Positions 14,460-23,113 of a stretch of DNA of 64,000 nt are shown one piece after another. The translations under genes were made by a program, and so were the position numbers. Numbering within the stretch: the first letter of the stretch is position 1; every line of letters starts with the position of its first letter. The notes under the pieces were generated by a model. The model saw nothing but the letters and a program-made list of their open reading frames with translations, did no database searches and had not been told where the DNA came from. Source of the DNA: Chitinophaga niabensis (GTDB taxonomy: Bacteria > Bacteroidota > Bacteroidia > Chitinophagales > Chitinophagaceae); contig NZ_CP154260.1 of the NCBI RefSeq assembly GCF_039545795.1, positions 1,059,001 to 1,123,000 on the forward strand. Reading direction: 5' to 3'.

Positions 14460-16290
14460 ATTTCAATGGTATTTCAATGTCTATTACGGTGCCTTTTGAT
14501 GGGAATGAATCAATGGAAAGTACGCCATCGAATAACTTTAACCGTTCCCTGATATTTTGTAACCCTATACCATGCCGGGTGGTTTCTGTGGAAAAGCCTT
14601 TACCATTGTCTTCAAACAGCAGCTTCAGCATGCCATCAAACTGTGTGAGTTGTATTTCAACTTTTGATGCCTGGCTATGCTTTTGTGCATTGGTGATCAG
14701 TTCCTGCATTATTTTATAGATCTCTACCTTCAGCGTTGTTTCGATGAGATCTATTTCTTCCGGGGGATAAGCCTGAAATGATATTTTAGCGTTTCCCGGA
14801 AGGTTGAATTGCCTGAGATAGCCCGCTATCAGTTCGGTAAATCCTGTGTTGCTGAATTTCTGTGGAACGAGATCATGTGAAAGATCCCGTACCTGGTGGT
14901 AAGTTTCGTCTACCTGTTTGGTTAGTTCTTTTATTCCAAGGTTAGAAAGCTGAAGTTTGATGGCGGCAAGGTTACCTCCAATACTGTCATGTAATTCTCC
15001 TGCGATCCGTTTCCGCTCTTTTTCCTGCCCGTTTACGGAGGCCTTCAGCAATTCCAGTTCTTTATCTTTTAGCAGTGTGGTGATCTTTTGCTGGTTCATT
15101 TCCTCCATTGTTGCATTCAGCTTGCTTTGCGCCTGCAGCTTTTGGTAGTACATGTACAGTAAGCCGATCACGGGTAACAGGATGGCCAGGAACCCGATCA
15201 ACAGGCTGTATTTTATTGTTTTTTGCTGGCTCAGTTCGTTTTCCTTATTCAGGATCTCTTTTTCTTTCTGCGCGGTTTGGTATTTTATTTCCAGTTCATT
15301 GATCTCTCTTTTATTTTGTTTGTCCTGTACCTCCCTGGAAATACCCATTAATTGCGTCATGAGTGCATAGGCGTTTTTATAATCACCTATAGCCGCATGC
15401 AGGTTGCGCAGGCTGTTCAGCACTTTCAGCTGCGCCTTCATGTCGTTCCATTGCATGGCATTAGCATATACCATGGTAAGCATGCCTCTGGCATTTTCGT
15501 AATCCTGCTTTGCTATAAGGAGGTCACCTAATCTTTGGCCTGCATTGATATAGATATCAAAGAACTGGCTTTGCTGGGCGGTGTTTATTACTTCGTTATA
15601 AATGGAAAACGCCGTATCGGTATGCTGGTTGAGTTCTGCAATGATGCCCAGGGTTAGTTTGGCCTGGAGTTCGTTTTTTAACTGGCCGGACTGCCGGAAG
15701 AAGGAGAGTGCCTTTTCAGCGTAAGCTTGTGCTTTTGTTAGTTCCTTTTGTTCTAAGTGAATTTGGCTCAATTGCCTGTATACAATATGTTTGATTTGTT
15801 CATCCCCGGTGGTGGCCAGTAATTCGTTGTATGCGGTAATAGCTTTGTTATATTCATTACGGGCAAAATATACATTGGCCATGCCCAGTTTATTGTCGTT
15901 TACGGCTGCACTATCACCCAGCGTTTCTGTTAATTTGATACCTTCCAGGTAAAAGCGCAATGCTTCTTCAAACAATCCCTTTTCCTGGTAGGCCTTCGCC
16001 AGGGTATTGTAGAGCATGGCCTTATCAGGACTTTCACTTACCTGGGCGATCAGTTGCTGTGCGTAAAAGATGACAGAATCTGTTGTGCCATGGGAGGCGT
16101 GAAATGCCAACAGGGGTTGTGCTGCCAGTATTTTCTCTTTTATATCGCCGGCATGTTTCAATCGCCGCAATAACGAATCAGGTGTTTTAACGGGAAGTGT
16201 TCCGTAGCCAACAAAGGTCCCCGGGTTTTGTGCCAGGCCGGAAATGGTGATCATCAGCATCCATGTAATAAACAATGCCCTTTTATTCAT
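14449..16290 (-). CDS. TPR-containing histidine kinase (HisKA_3 type)
   Basis: This 613-residue sensor kinase starts at ATG 16290 with signal peptide MNKRALFITWMLMITISGLAQ. The longer frame to 16335 adds an unlikely leader. Residues about 60-330 are tetratricopeptide repeats facing the periplasm. A coiled coil precedes one membrane helix (KYSLLIGFLAILLPVIGLLYMYY) and another follows it. The HisKA_3 motif KRIAGELHDSIGGN carries the phospho-His, and the HATPase_c domain shows NAQKHSQ and FEDNGKGFS. This TPR-TM-HisKA_3 layout is common in Bacteroidota. It pairs with the overlapping NarL-type regulator. The 101-bp divergent gap to the esterase gene holds the promoter. Confidence 0.92.
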   Translation of the reverse strand: MNKRALFITWMLMITISGLAQNPGTFVGYGTLPVKTPDSLLRRLKHAGDIKEKILAAQPLLAFHASHGTTDSVIFYAQQLIAQVSESPDKAMLYNTLAKAYQEKGLFEEALRFYLEGIKLTETLGDSAAVNDNKLGMANVYFARNEYNKAITAYNELLATTGDEQIKHIVYRQLSQIHLEQKELTKAQAYAEKALSFFRQSGQLKNELQAKLTLGIIAELNQHTDTAFSIYNEVINTAQQSQFFDIYINAGQRLGDLLIAKQDYENARGMLTMVYANAMQWNDMKAQLKVLNSLRNLHAAIGDYKNAYALMTQLMGISREVQDKQNKREINELEIKYQTAQKEKEILNKENELSQQKTIKYSLLIGFLAILLPVIGLLYMYYQKLQAQSKLNATMEEMNQQKITTLLKDKELELLKASVNGQEKERKRIAGELHDSIGGNLAAIKLQLSNLGIKELTKQVDETYHQVRDLSHDLVPQKFSNTGFTELIAGYLRQFNLPGNAKISFQAYPPEEIDLIETTLKVEIYKIMQELITNAQKHSQASKVEIQLTQFDGMLKLLFEDNGKGFSTETTRHGIGLQNIRERLKLFDGVLSIDSFPSKGTVIDIEIPLKYEA

Positions 16291-16391
16291 TCGCTCAGTT
16301 GGGTTAAAATATATGGAAGGTAATAAATAAAACAATTCCGGATGACATCGGCAAACGGGAACAGTTTTTGTTTCATTCTTAAAAACATCAA

Positions 16392-17306
16392 ATGAAACAT
16401 TTTGTTGCTTACCTCTTTATCAGTTCCTGCTTCCTGCTTTTTTCCTGTAAGAAGGATAAAGAAAGCGCTGCTGCAGCGAAGGTTATCACGGATGTTAGTT
16501 TTGGTGATGACGCGAAACAAAAAATGGATATATACCTTCCTGAAGGTAGAAATGGACAAACGCCTGTGGTGGTAATGCTACATGGCGGGGGATTTGTGGC
16601 CGGCGATAAATCAGAATTTTCTGCACGTGCGGAGCAATTTTCGGCTAAGGGATTTGCTGTACTTAATGTAAACTATCGCCTGGTGAGTGTGGACGGCGTA
16701 CTAAATAACCCTATTGTACATAAACCCAGCCCGGTAAAGATAGCCGACCAGCTGAATGACATTCAGGCTGCTATTAACCTGGCAGCATCCAGATCCGGTG
16801 AATGGGGTATAAGTGCCGATAAATGGGCCATTGCCGGACATAGTGCCGGTGGTACCTTAGCCCTGCTTTATGCTTATGGCGATAAGAATTCAGGCAACCG
16901 TGTTAAAGTTGCAGGTAACTGGGCGGGTGCAACCAATTTTGCATTTCAGAATGAGGCGGAGGTACAGGCGCTGGACCCAAGGATCCGTGAAGTGATCTAT
17001 AGGGCTGTGGGAGCTGACCCCGTGCAGGCTAATGTGCTGGCGTATATGGCGGCAAGCCCCTTGTGGGTGGCTTACCAGGGGCGTGGCAAAGCAACCATCA
17101 ATATCAGGCCGGAATCCAATGCAGTAGGCGATCTTCCGGATGGCAGCAAGGCAGAATATCAGCAGTTTACCAATATCCTGAATGATAAAGGTGTACCGAA
17201 TAAATGGGTAGAGGTTGCAGGTGCCGATCATGGGTTTTCGCAGGCAGGCAAATGGGAGTTGGTTATTGGTGAAACAGCTGCTTTCTTTAATGCCCGCTTG
17301 CAGTAA
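16392..17306 (+). CDS. Alpha/beta-hydrolase (hormone-sensitive-lipase-like esterase) lipoprotein
   Basis: A 304-residue lipoprotein esterase with signal LLFSC (Cys19 lipidated). It shows the oxyanion-hole motif HGGG (64-67) and the nucleophile elbow GHSAGG (149-154, Ser151). The catalytic His lies in ADHGF near residue 280, as in the BD-FAE/HSL branch of alpha/beta-hydrolases. It probably removes ester groups from small substrates or glycans at the cell envelope. It is divergent from the TPR kinase, which may or may not control it. Confidence 0.88.
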   Translation: MKHFVAYLFISSCFLLFSCKKDKESAAAAKVITDVSFGDDAKQKMDIYLPEGRNGQTPVVVMLHGGGFVAGDKSEFSARAEQFSAKGFAVLNVNYRLVSVDGVLNNPIVHKPSPVKIADQLNDIQAAINLAASRSGEWGISADKWAIAGHSAGGTLALLYAYGDKNSGNRVKVAGNWAGATNFAFQNEAEVQALDPRIREVIYRAVGADPVQANVLAYMAASPLWVAYQGRGKATINIRPESNAVGDLPDGSKAEYQQFTNILNDKGVPNKWVEVAGADHGFSQAGKWELVIGETAAFFNARLQ

Positions 17307-17328
17307 AGATATTATCGTGCTATTTTTA
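17298..17328 (+). promoter_or_regulatory. Promoter inside the end of the esterase gene
   Basis: TTG (17298-17300), 20 bp, TATTTTTA (17321-17328), one base off TAnnTTTG. Start near 17334. It would read the small ORF at 17334 and the MaoC-GH130 cluster. Confidence 0.5.
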
Positions 17329-17333
17329 CCGTT

Positions 17334-17477
17334 ATGAGATTTTTTATCTGTTGGATGCTGGCAGCCTGCCTGTTTACCGGATCTGCATATGCAGTTAAAA
17401 AAACTGATAGGGGCGGAGAAATAGTAGTAGTTATAAAATTCATGTATCTTGGCGGCATACATTATATCACCAGGTAA
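17334..17477 (+). CDS. Small ORF (47 residues) with signal-peptide-like start; possible gene remnant
   Basis: ATG 17334 opens a 47-residue frame beginning MRFFICWMLAACLFTGSAYA, a convincing signal peptide, followed by a short basic tail VKKTDRGGEIVVVIKF and a stop at 17475-17477. It lies in the 192-bp gap between the esterase and MaoC genes. The start lies at the predicted transcription start, so it would be almost leaderless. It may be a small exported peptide or the decayed head of a longer secreted protein. I recognise no family. Confidence 0.35.
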   Translation: MRFFICWMLAACLFTGSAYAVKKTDRGGEIVVVIKFMYLGGIHYITR

Positions 17478-17498
17478 TAATAATAAACAAAAAGAGTT

Positions 17499-17954
17499 AT
17501 GGTAATTGTCAATAGTTTCGCAGAATATCAGGCATTCGAGGGTAAAGAAATAGGTAGTTCTGAATGGCATACAATAGATCAGGCGCAGATCAATAAGTTT
17601 GCGGATGCAACGCTTGATCATCAATGGATCCATACCGATGAGGAAAGAGCCAAAAATGAAGGGCCTTTCGGATCTACCATTGCCCACGGTTACCTGACGT
17701 TAGCGTTAATTCCTTATTTATGGAAGCAGATTGCAGACATCCGTAATGTTAAAATGGAAATCAACTACGGTATAGAGCAATTTAAATTTGGCCAGCCGGT
17801 GCTTGTGAACGATGAAGTTCAATTGAAAGCGAAACTCAATTCTATTGTTGATCTGAGAGGTGTTACGAAAGTGATCATCGGCGCCACGCTCAGTATTAAA
17901 GGCAAAGCGAAACCGGCTTACACGGGTGATGTGGTATTCCTGTATCATTTTTAA
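17499..17954 (+). CDS. MaoC-like hot-dog (R)-specific enoyl-CoA hydratase
   Basis: A 151-residue MaoC-family protein. The hydratase motif FADATLDHQWIHTDEE has Asp40 and His45 as the catalytic pair, followed by IAHGYLTLAL. It would hydrate trans-2-enoyl-CoA to (R)-3-hydroxyacyl-CoA in the cytoplasm. The length and motif match single-domain PhaJ/NodN-like members. It is followed 5 bp later by the GH130 gene, an unexpected operon partner. Confidence 0.9.
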   Translation: MVIVNSFAEYQAFEGKEIGSSEWHTIDQAQINKFADATLDHQWIHTDEERAKNEGPFGSTIAHGYLTLALIPYLWKQIADIRNVKMEINYGIEQFKFGQPVLVNDEVQLKAKLNSIVDLRGVTKVIIGATLSIKGKAKPAYTGDVVFLYHF

Positions 17955-17959
17955 AAAGT

Positions 17960-19093
17960 ATGACCAAGTATTTTCTCCTATTCAGCTTTGTATTCAGTTT
18001 AAATACATCAGCACAAAATAAAAATGTACTTCCCGGTTGGGCGCTTGGCGGCTTCGTCAGGCCCGCCGGTGTAAATCCTGTTATCTCAGCAGATTCAACC
18101 ACAACATTTCCGGATCCAATGACCAATGCACCGGTTCAGTGGGAGACCAATGATACCTTTAACCCGGGAGCTGCTGTCAGGGACGGTAAGATTGTTGTTC
18201 TCTATCGTTCAGAAGACAAGAGCGGGATAAAAATTGGCCGCCGTACTTCAAGGCTGGGTTATGCCATAAGTGCGGACGGGCAGCATTTTACCCGCAAAAC
18301 GGAACCTGTTCTTTACCCTGCTGACGATGACCAGAAAGAGTATGAATGGCCGGGAGGATGTGAAGATCCCCGCATAGCCGTAACAGAGGATGGAACTTAT
18401 GTGATGTTATATACGCAATGGAACCGAAAAGTACCGAGGCTGGGAGTTGCTACATCAAAGGACCTGGAACACTGGACAAAACATGGGCCGATATTTCAGG
18501 ATGCTTATGAAGGGAAATTCCTTAATATGGCTACAAAGTCCGCCTCCATTTTAACGCAGGTTAAAAAGGATAAACAGGTTATTGTTAAGCTCAATGGCAA
18601 ATACTTCATGTACTGGGGTGAAAGACATGTATATGGCGCAACGTCAACAAACCTGCTTGATTGGACGCCATTAGTGGATGCTCAGGGAGCATTGCTGAAA
18701 CTGGCATCGCCACGAAATGGTTTTTTCGATAGCGATATGACGGAATGCGGCCCGCCTGCTGTTATGACCAAAGAAGGAATTGTTTTGCTCTATAATGGCA
18801 GGAACAATCCTGGCGAGAGAGGGGACAAACGATATAACGGAGGTGCATATTGCGCAGGTCAAATGTTGTTTGATAAAACTGATCCTACCAAATTGCTGGC
18901 CCGCCTTGACGTTCCTTTTTTCAAACCGATGGAACCGTTTGAAAAAAGCGGGCAATATCAGAACGGCACTGTATTTATAGAAGGTATGGCATGGTTTAAG
19001 GGGAAATGGTTCCTCTATTACGGCTGTGCTGATTCAAGAGTTGGTGTGGCAATATATGATCCGGCCAAACCAGTGGATGCGGACCCGATATGA
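17960..19093 (+). CDS. GH130-family beta-mannoside phosphorylase/hydrolase-like secreted protein
   Basis: This 377-residue five-bladed propeller enzyme has signal peptide MTKYFLLFSFVFSLNTSAQ. The GH130 motif GGCEDPRI (132-139) is clear. NPGAAV near 69, the Asp/Arg-rich YNGRNNPGERGD and the closing WFLYYGCADSRVGVA also match the family. Cytoplasmic GH130 members are phosphorylases of beta-mannosides, while exported ones are often beta-1,2-mannosidases, so the signal peptide favours a hydrolase. This links it loosely to the GH26 PUL 8 kb away, although no copy of the PUL operator was seen before it. Its stop overlaps the next start (ATGATGA). Confidence 0.85.
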   Translation: MTKYFLLFSFVFSLNTSAQNKNVLPGWALGGFVRPAGVNPVISADSTTTFPDPMTNAPVQWETNDTFNPGAAVRDGKIVVLYRSEDKSGIKIGRRTSRLGYAISADGQHFTRKTEPVLYPADDDQKEYEWPGGCEDPRIAVTEDGTYVMLYTQWNRKVPRLGVATSKDLEHWTKHGPIFQDAYEGKFLNMATKSASILTQVKKDKQVIVKLNGKYFMYWGERHVYGATSTNLLDWTPLVDAQGALLKLASPRNGFFDSDMTECGPPAVMTKEGIVLLYNGRNNPGERGDKRYNGGAYCAGQMLFDKTDPTKLLARLDVPFFKPMEPFEKSGQYQNGTVFIEGMAWFKGKWFLYYGCADSRVGVAIYDPAKPVDADPI

Positions 19094-19560
19094 TGACAAA
19101 CGTGGAAATGATCAGCTTTAAAGCCAGCTTGAAAAAACAAGCTGAGCTCCTTATCAGAGAACGAATAGCAACAACAAAATTGGCTATTGACAACGCGCAG
19201 GAGGCCGCTAATAATGAAGGGAAAAGTTCAGCGGGTGATAAATACGAAACCGGGAGAGCGATGGGGCACCTGGAGAAAGATATGTACGCAAGGCAGCAGG
19301 CAGAAAATATGAAAGAACTTGACCTGTTGCAGAAAGTAAATACAGATATTATTTATACCCATGCCCAGACGGGTGCTTACGTGAGATGTTCTGATCATTC
19401 TTTTTTTATTGGAGTTGGCCTGGGTAAGCAGCAGGTAGATGATCAGCTGATATTTTTCCTTTCACCATACGCTCCGGTTGCGAAGTTATTGTTACATAAA
19501 AAAGCCGGAGATAGTTTTCTTTTTAATAAGAAAGAAACGGTTATCCTTGAAATATTCTGA
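19090..19560 (+). CDS. GreA/GreB C-terminal-like protein with coiled-coil head
   Basis: A 156-residue cytoplasmic protein. The N-terminal half is a helical coiled coil (RERIATTKLAIDNAQEAANN, then SSAGDKYETGRAMGHLEKD). The C-terminal half ends in AGDSFLFNKKETVILEI, like the FKBP-like domain of GreA-type transcript cleavage factors. Bacteroidota homologues are often labelled 3-oxoacyl-ACP synthase, which the sequence does not support. Its start overlaps the GH130 stop by 4 bp, so translation is probably coupled. It may bind RNA polymerase; this is inference. Confidence 0.72.
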   Translation: MMTNVEMISFKASLKKQAELLIRERIATTKLAIDNAQEAANNEGKSSAGDKYETGRAMGHLEKDMYARQQAENMKELDLLQKVNTDIIYTHAQTGAYVRCSDHSFFIGVGLGKQQVDDQLIFFLSPYAPVAKLLLHKKAGDSFLFNKKETVILEIF

Positions 19561-19568
19561 AGTTATAA

Positions 19569-20678
19569 ATGGATACGCATAAAAACTCCGCCACAATCCT
19601 GCAAACCAAACAACATTTCGAAATCCTCGATGGATTAAGGGGCGTAGCCTCCCTTGCCGTAGTAGTATTTCATTTTATGGAATGGGTTTATCCCGATGCA
19701 AGCAGGAACTTTATCGGGCACGGTTTTTTAGCGGTGGATTTCTTCTTCTGCCTTTCGGGATTTGTGATAGCATATGCCTATGACGATCGTATAGCCAAAA
19801 TGGGTATCCTGGAGTTTTTTAAATCGAGGGTTATCAGGTTACACCCGCTGGTGATAGCAGGATCGGTGTTGGGCTTGCTGGCATTTTTGTTTGATCCGTT
19901 TGGCGGGGATCCCGGATTGTTTAGTACCGGTAAGATCATCCTGCTGTTTGTATGCTCGGCACTGCTTATTCCCTTTCCTGTAATGGGAGATCGTGGATTT
20001 AACCTGTTCGGTCTCAATGCACCTTCATGGTCTTTGTTTTGGGAATATGTGGCCAATATCGTTTACGCGTTTGTACTTTATAAGATCAAACGCGTTTACC
20101 TGATACTGTTAACCATCATTTCCGCGGTGGCGATCTGTTTTGTATGTTACCGTTCCGGCAATTTATTGGGCGGCTGGAGTGGCCCCACCTTTTGGGAGGG
20201 GTGCGCCCGGATATCCTATTCTTTCTTAGCAGGACTGCTAATTTACCGTTCCAACCGGATCATCAAAAACAAGCTGGGTTTCATTGGTTTGGCCATATTA
20301 TTATCCCTGGCCTTTATAATGCCGTTCTCAAACTGGAATTGGTTGTCTGAAGCTTTGGTGGTACTGTTTTACTTTCCCTTGCTCATAGCTTTAGGAGCAG
20401 GGGCTGCATTAAAACCCGGATTAAAGAAGGTTTGTGTGTTTTCCGGGAAGATCTCTTACCCATTATACATGACGCATTATGCTGCTTTATGGATGTTTGG
20501 TAATTATTACACCAATCATAAGCCCGGCGGTACAGAGCTGACTTTCGTAATCATAGGCGGGATAATCCTGCTGGTTGGATTTGCTTATTTGGTGATGGTG
20601 GTTTTTGATATTCCTGTAAGGAAATATTTGAATGATAAACGGAATGAAAGGCTTGCCAGGCAAAAAGCTGTATTGTGA
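19569..20678 (+). CDS. Acyltransferase 3 family (OafA/YrhL-like) membrane protein
   Basis: A 369-residue membrane O-acyltransferase with about ten membrane segments. It has the family opening FEILDGLRGVASLAVVVFHF, with the conserved His, and the loop RVIRLHPLVIAG containing the R-x-x-R/H motif typical of the family. It would acetylate surface sugars. It begins 8 bp after the GreA-like gene. Confidence 0.9.
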   Translation: MDTHKNSATILQTKQHFEILDGLRGVASLAVVVFHFMEWVYPDASRNFIGHGFLAVDFFFCLSGFVIAYAYDDRIAKMGILEFFKSRVIRLHPLVIAGSVLGLLAFLFDPFGGDPGLFSTGKIILLFVCSALLIPFPVMGDRGFNLFGLNAPSWSLFWEYVANIVYAFVLYKIKRVYLILLTIISAVAICFVCYRSGNLLGGWSGPTFWEGCARISYSFLAGLLIYRSNRIIKNKLGFIGLAILLSLAFIMPFSNWNWLSEALVVLFYFPLLIALGAGAALKPGLKKVCVFSGKISYPLYMTHYAALWMFGNYYTNHKPGGTELTFVIIGGIILLVGFAYLVMVVFDIPVRKYLNDKRNERLARQKAVL

Positions 20679-20739
20679 AAAAAAGAAACCGCCAAAAATC
20701 AATTTTCCCATATACCACTTTCATCAAGCTGATTATCGT

Positions 20740-21639
20740 ATGACATCATTAAGGCCTTCTAATGAAAATAAGCGTTTTATCAGGAAATATCCGATTGGAA
20801 CTTTTATTGTACTGACCTTTTTTATTACGCATGTTTTAAATCCCATAATAGTAGAAGGGTTACACATTCTGTTTCCCGGTTTTTCCTTCTCTTTCCCAAT
20901 AGCGCAATTAAATCATGCAAGCCTCATAGCACAATATGGGCCCACATTAGCTGCTATATTCTTGGTAGTAAAGCTGTACGGATTTAAGGGATTAAGATCA
21001 ACGCTCAGGTTCAGCAGGCTGAACGGGGATCAAATGGTATGGTTAATGGTAAGTGTACTATTGCCTTTAGCTATGATTGTTTTGTCCTACTCCTTTGCAG
21101 GTGTCAGTTTGGGTGTTCTTTATAATACTTTATCCGATAACTGGCAATTGTATTTATTGACAATTGGAGGTTTTATTATATCTGCCGGTCTTGCCGAGGA
21201 ATATGGATGGCGTGGTTTTTTACTGCCTCAGTTATTGAGGACCCTATCTCCTCTGAAAGCAACTATCCTGCTATTTTTGATATTAAGTCTGTGGCACTTT
21301 CCGGCATTGCTTTCAGGTTGGAAGAACGAGCCATTATGGCCCTGGCTGATATTGTCATTTAGTCTTGCTATCATTCACGCATGGCTTTTCTTCAGATCTG
21401 CCGGAAACTTACTTGTTGTAATCCTTTTCCATGCATGTTTTGATGCTCAATATGCTTTCTTCTCAAGGTTCATTTCCGGGGAAACGCTGCAGAATAAGCC
21501 GTTTCATCAAGGTTGGAGCTATGTTCTATCGTATGCTTTTTTGGCTTTGCTGTTAATAGTGATCACCAAGGGCAATTTAGGGTATAATAGAACGAAGTTC
21601 GATATAGATGATTATTTTGGAAGCCGGCTTGAAATATAG
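20740..21639 (+). CDS. CPBP-family intramembrane metalloprotease
   Basis: A 299-residue membrane protein of the CAAX-protease/bacteriocin-processing (ABI) family. The motifs AEEYGWRGF (Glu153-Glu154, Arg158), LWHFPAL (His186) and FHACFDA are the expected metal and catalytic residues. The start at ATG 20740 is preferred, since the longer frame from 20632 overlaps the acyltransferase gene and begins with a lysine-rich stretch. About eight membrane helices. The substrate is unknown. Confidence 0.87.
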   Translation: MTSLRPSNENKRFIRKYPIGTFIVLTFFITHVLNPIIVEGLHILFPGFSFSFPIAQLNHASLIAQYGPTLAAIFLVVKLYGFKGLRSTLRFSRLNGDQMVWLMVSVLLPLAMIVLSYSFAGVSLGVLYNTLSDNWQLYLLTIGGFIISAGLAEEYGWRGFLLPQLLRTLSPLKATILLFLILSLWHFPALLSGWKNEPLWPWLILSFSLAIIHAWLFFRSAGNLLVVILFHACFDAQYAFFSRFISGETLQNKPFHQGWSYVLSYAFLALLLIVITKGNLGYNRTKFDIDDYFGSRLEI

Positions 21640-21719
21640 GCCTTAAAGCCCCCTTTTTTGGCACATAATACCCCCAAAATGTTTAATGCCTCGCTTAATT
21701 TTGGCTTAAATGCTATAAA

Positions 21720-22277
21720 ATGAGAACTGTATCATTTACTATGAACATTAGCTTAGATGGCTATTGCGACCATACCATGGCTAGTCCGGGTGGAGAGCTC
21801 ATGGATTATTTTACAGGAACGATGGACGATGTGGATCTGCTCTTTTTCGGCCGTGTCATGTACCAGCTCATGTTTCCTTATTGGGGCGATGTTGCGAAAG
21901 ATCAATCCGGCACAGCAGAAGAGAATAGATTTGCCCAAAGGTTTAGCGCTATTGATCGCGTTGTTGTTTCACGATCATTGGAGCTGGACAGCGATGACGT
22001 AAAAACGCAGATTGTGCGTAGCAACCCTGCGGCAGAGCTCCTGAAACTGAAACAGCAGCCCGGTGGAAAGATTTCGGTGGATAGTGTAAGTATGCTTCCG
22101 GAGCTGATCGGAGCAGGCCTTATTGATGAATTTAACCTGATTGTTCATCCGGTGATCATGGGAAAGGGAAGACTATTGCTACCTCCCGGGAGCCTTCAGG
22201 AGAAACTTGATCTAAAGCTGGTCAATACCATACATTTCAAAAACGGATGTACGGCACTTCATTATTTGAAACAGTGA
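21720..22277 (+). CDS. RibD C-terminal-like dihydrofolate reductase family protein
   Basis: A 185-residue reductase-fold protein (RibD_C/DHFR-like, COG0262). It opens with MRTVSFTMNISLDGYCD, then LLFFGRVMYQLMFPYW, and ends in IVHPVIMGKGRLLLP, all family features. It would bind NADPH. No substrate is known for most stand-alone members. A TAATTTTG -7 box (21696-21703) lies 16 bp before the start, but no matching -33 was found. Confidence 0.88.
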   Translation: MRTVSFTMNISLDGYCDHTMASPGGELMDYFTGTMDDVDLLFFGRVMYQLMFPYWGDVAKDQSGTAEENRFAQRFSAIDRVVVSRSLELDSDDVKTQIVRSNPAAELLKLKQQPGGKISVDSVSMLPELIGAGLIDEFNLIVHPVIMGKGRLLLPPGSLQEKLDLKLVNTIHFKNGCTALHYLKQ

Positions 22278-22440
22278 AGGATAAATTAATAATAAGATAA
22301 TTTCCATATTTTCAGGTCTTTAGCCTGTATACCGCATTACATGCAGCGCATAAATTGCCGTTCATCAGGCGCTTCAAACCCCCGGAATAACATTTTGATA
22401 AAAATGTAACTATATCTTTGCGTCCGCAAGATAATTTGTA

Positions 22441-23019
22441 ATGGATAAAAACACTTTGGATGATGCCGCATTATGGCAACAGGTAAAGCGGGGTGATGCA
22501 GTATCGTTTACGTGTTTGTTTGAGCGGTATTGGGATGAGATGTTTTCGATGGCTTACCGCAGACTTGCTGATGAAGCTACGGCTAAAGATTATGTACAGA
22601 ATATCTTTATTCATGCCTGGGAAAACCGGCATCGGATCACCGTTGAGGATAAGTTAAGCCCCTATTTATTTACTGCTTTAAAATATAGTCTTATCCGCCA
22701 TATTTACCGGGTGGCCAAACAAGGCACCACAGATCTGCCCTTATCTGTATACAGCCTGCCTGATGAAGCGGAGCAAAAAAAGCAGGACCATTACGAATTT
22801 GACAGATTAAGGGAAAAGGTCCAATCGGAAATTGCCGGTATGCCCGATAAAATGCGGGAGGTCTTTACGCTTAGTTATGAAAAGGAGCTTTCCATCAGGG
22901 AAATAGCGCTCCGCCTGTCTATTTCAGAACAAACAGTTAAAAATCAATTACACAATGCCCTTAAGCGGCTTCGCTACCGCTTGCAGGGCCAGGCGTTTTT
23001 CCTTCCTTTTATCCTGTAA
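22441..23019 (+). CDS. ECF-type RNA polymerase sigma factor (FecI-like)
   Basis: A 192-residue extracytoplasmic-function sigma factor. Region 2 (about 25-95, DEMFSMAYRRLADEATAKDY, QNIFIHAWENR) and region 4 (about 125-185, MPDKMREVFTLSYEKELSI and ISEQTVKNQLHNALKRLR) are clear. It stands before a FecR-type anti-sigma and an STN-domain receptor, the usual cell-surface signalling order. A TATCTTTG -7 box (22413-22420) lies 20 bp before the ATG with an imperfectly spaced TTTG at 22394-22397. Confidence 0.93.
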   Translation: MDKNTLDDAALWQQVKRGDAVSFTCLFERYWDEMFSMAYRRLADEATAKDYVQNIFIHAWENRHRITVEDKLSPYLFTALKYSLIRHIYRVAKQGTTDLPLSVYSLPDEAEQKKQDHYEFDRLREKVQSEIAGMPDKMREVFTLSYEKELSIREIALRLSISEQTVKNQLHNALKRLRYRLQGQAFFLPFIL

Positions 23020-23113
23020 CCCGGGACCCGTTTTGGGAATTCACAATTCGGTAACATTGAAGTTATAGTACCACATGCCCAAACCGGTATGTATATAGCA
23101 GGAGGACTGTTAT

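Noticed and set aside
16890..17687. 265-residue frame on the minus strand
   Set aside because: It crosses two real plus-strand genes (esterase and MaoC) and shows no family text.
17960..19093. GH130 gene as part of the operator-bound PUL
   Set aside because: It is 7 kb away with unrelated genes between and I see no copy of the 41-bp operator upstream.
20740..21639. Bacteriocin or immunity locus marked by the CPBP protease
   Set aside because: No bacteriocin precursor or transporter is adjacent; CPBP proteins are common and varied.
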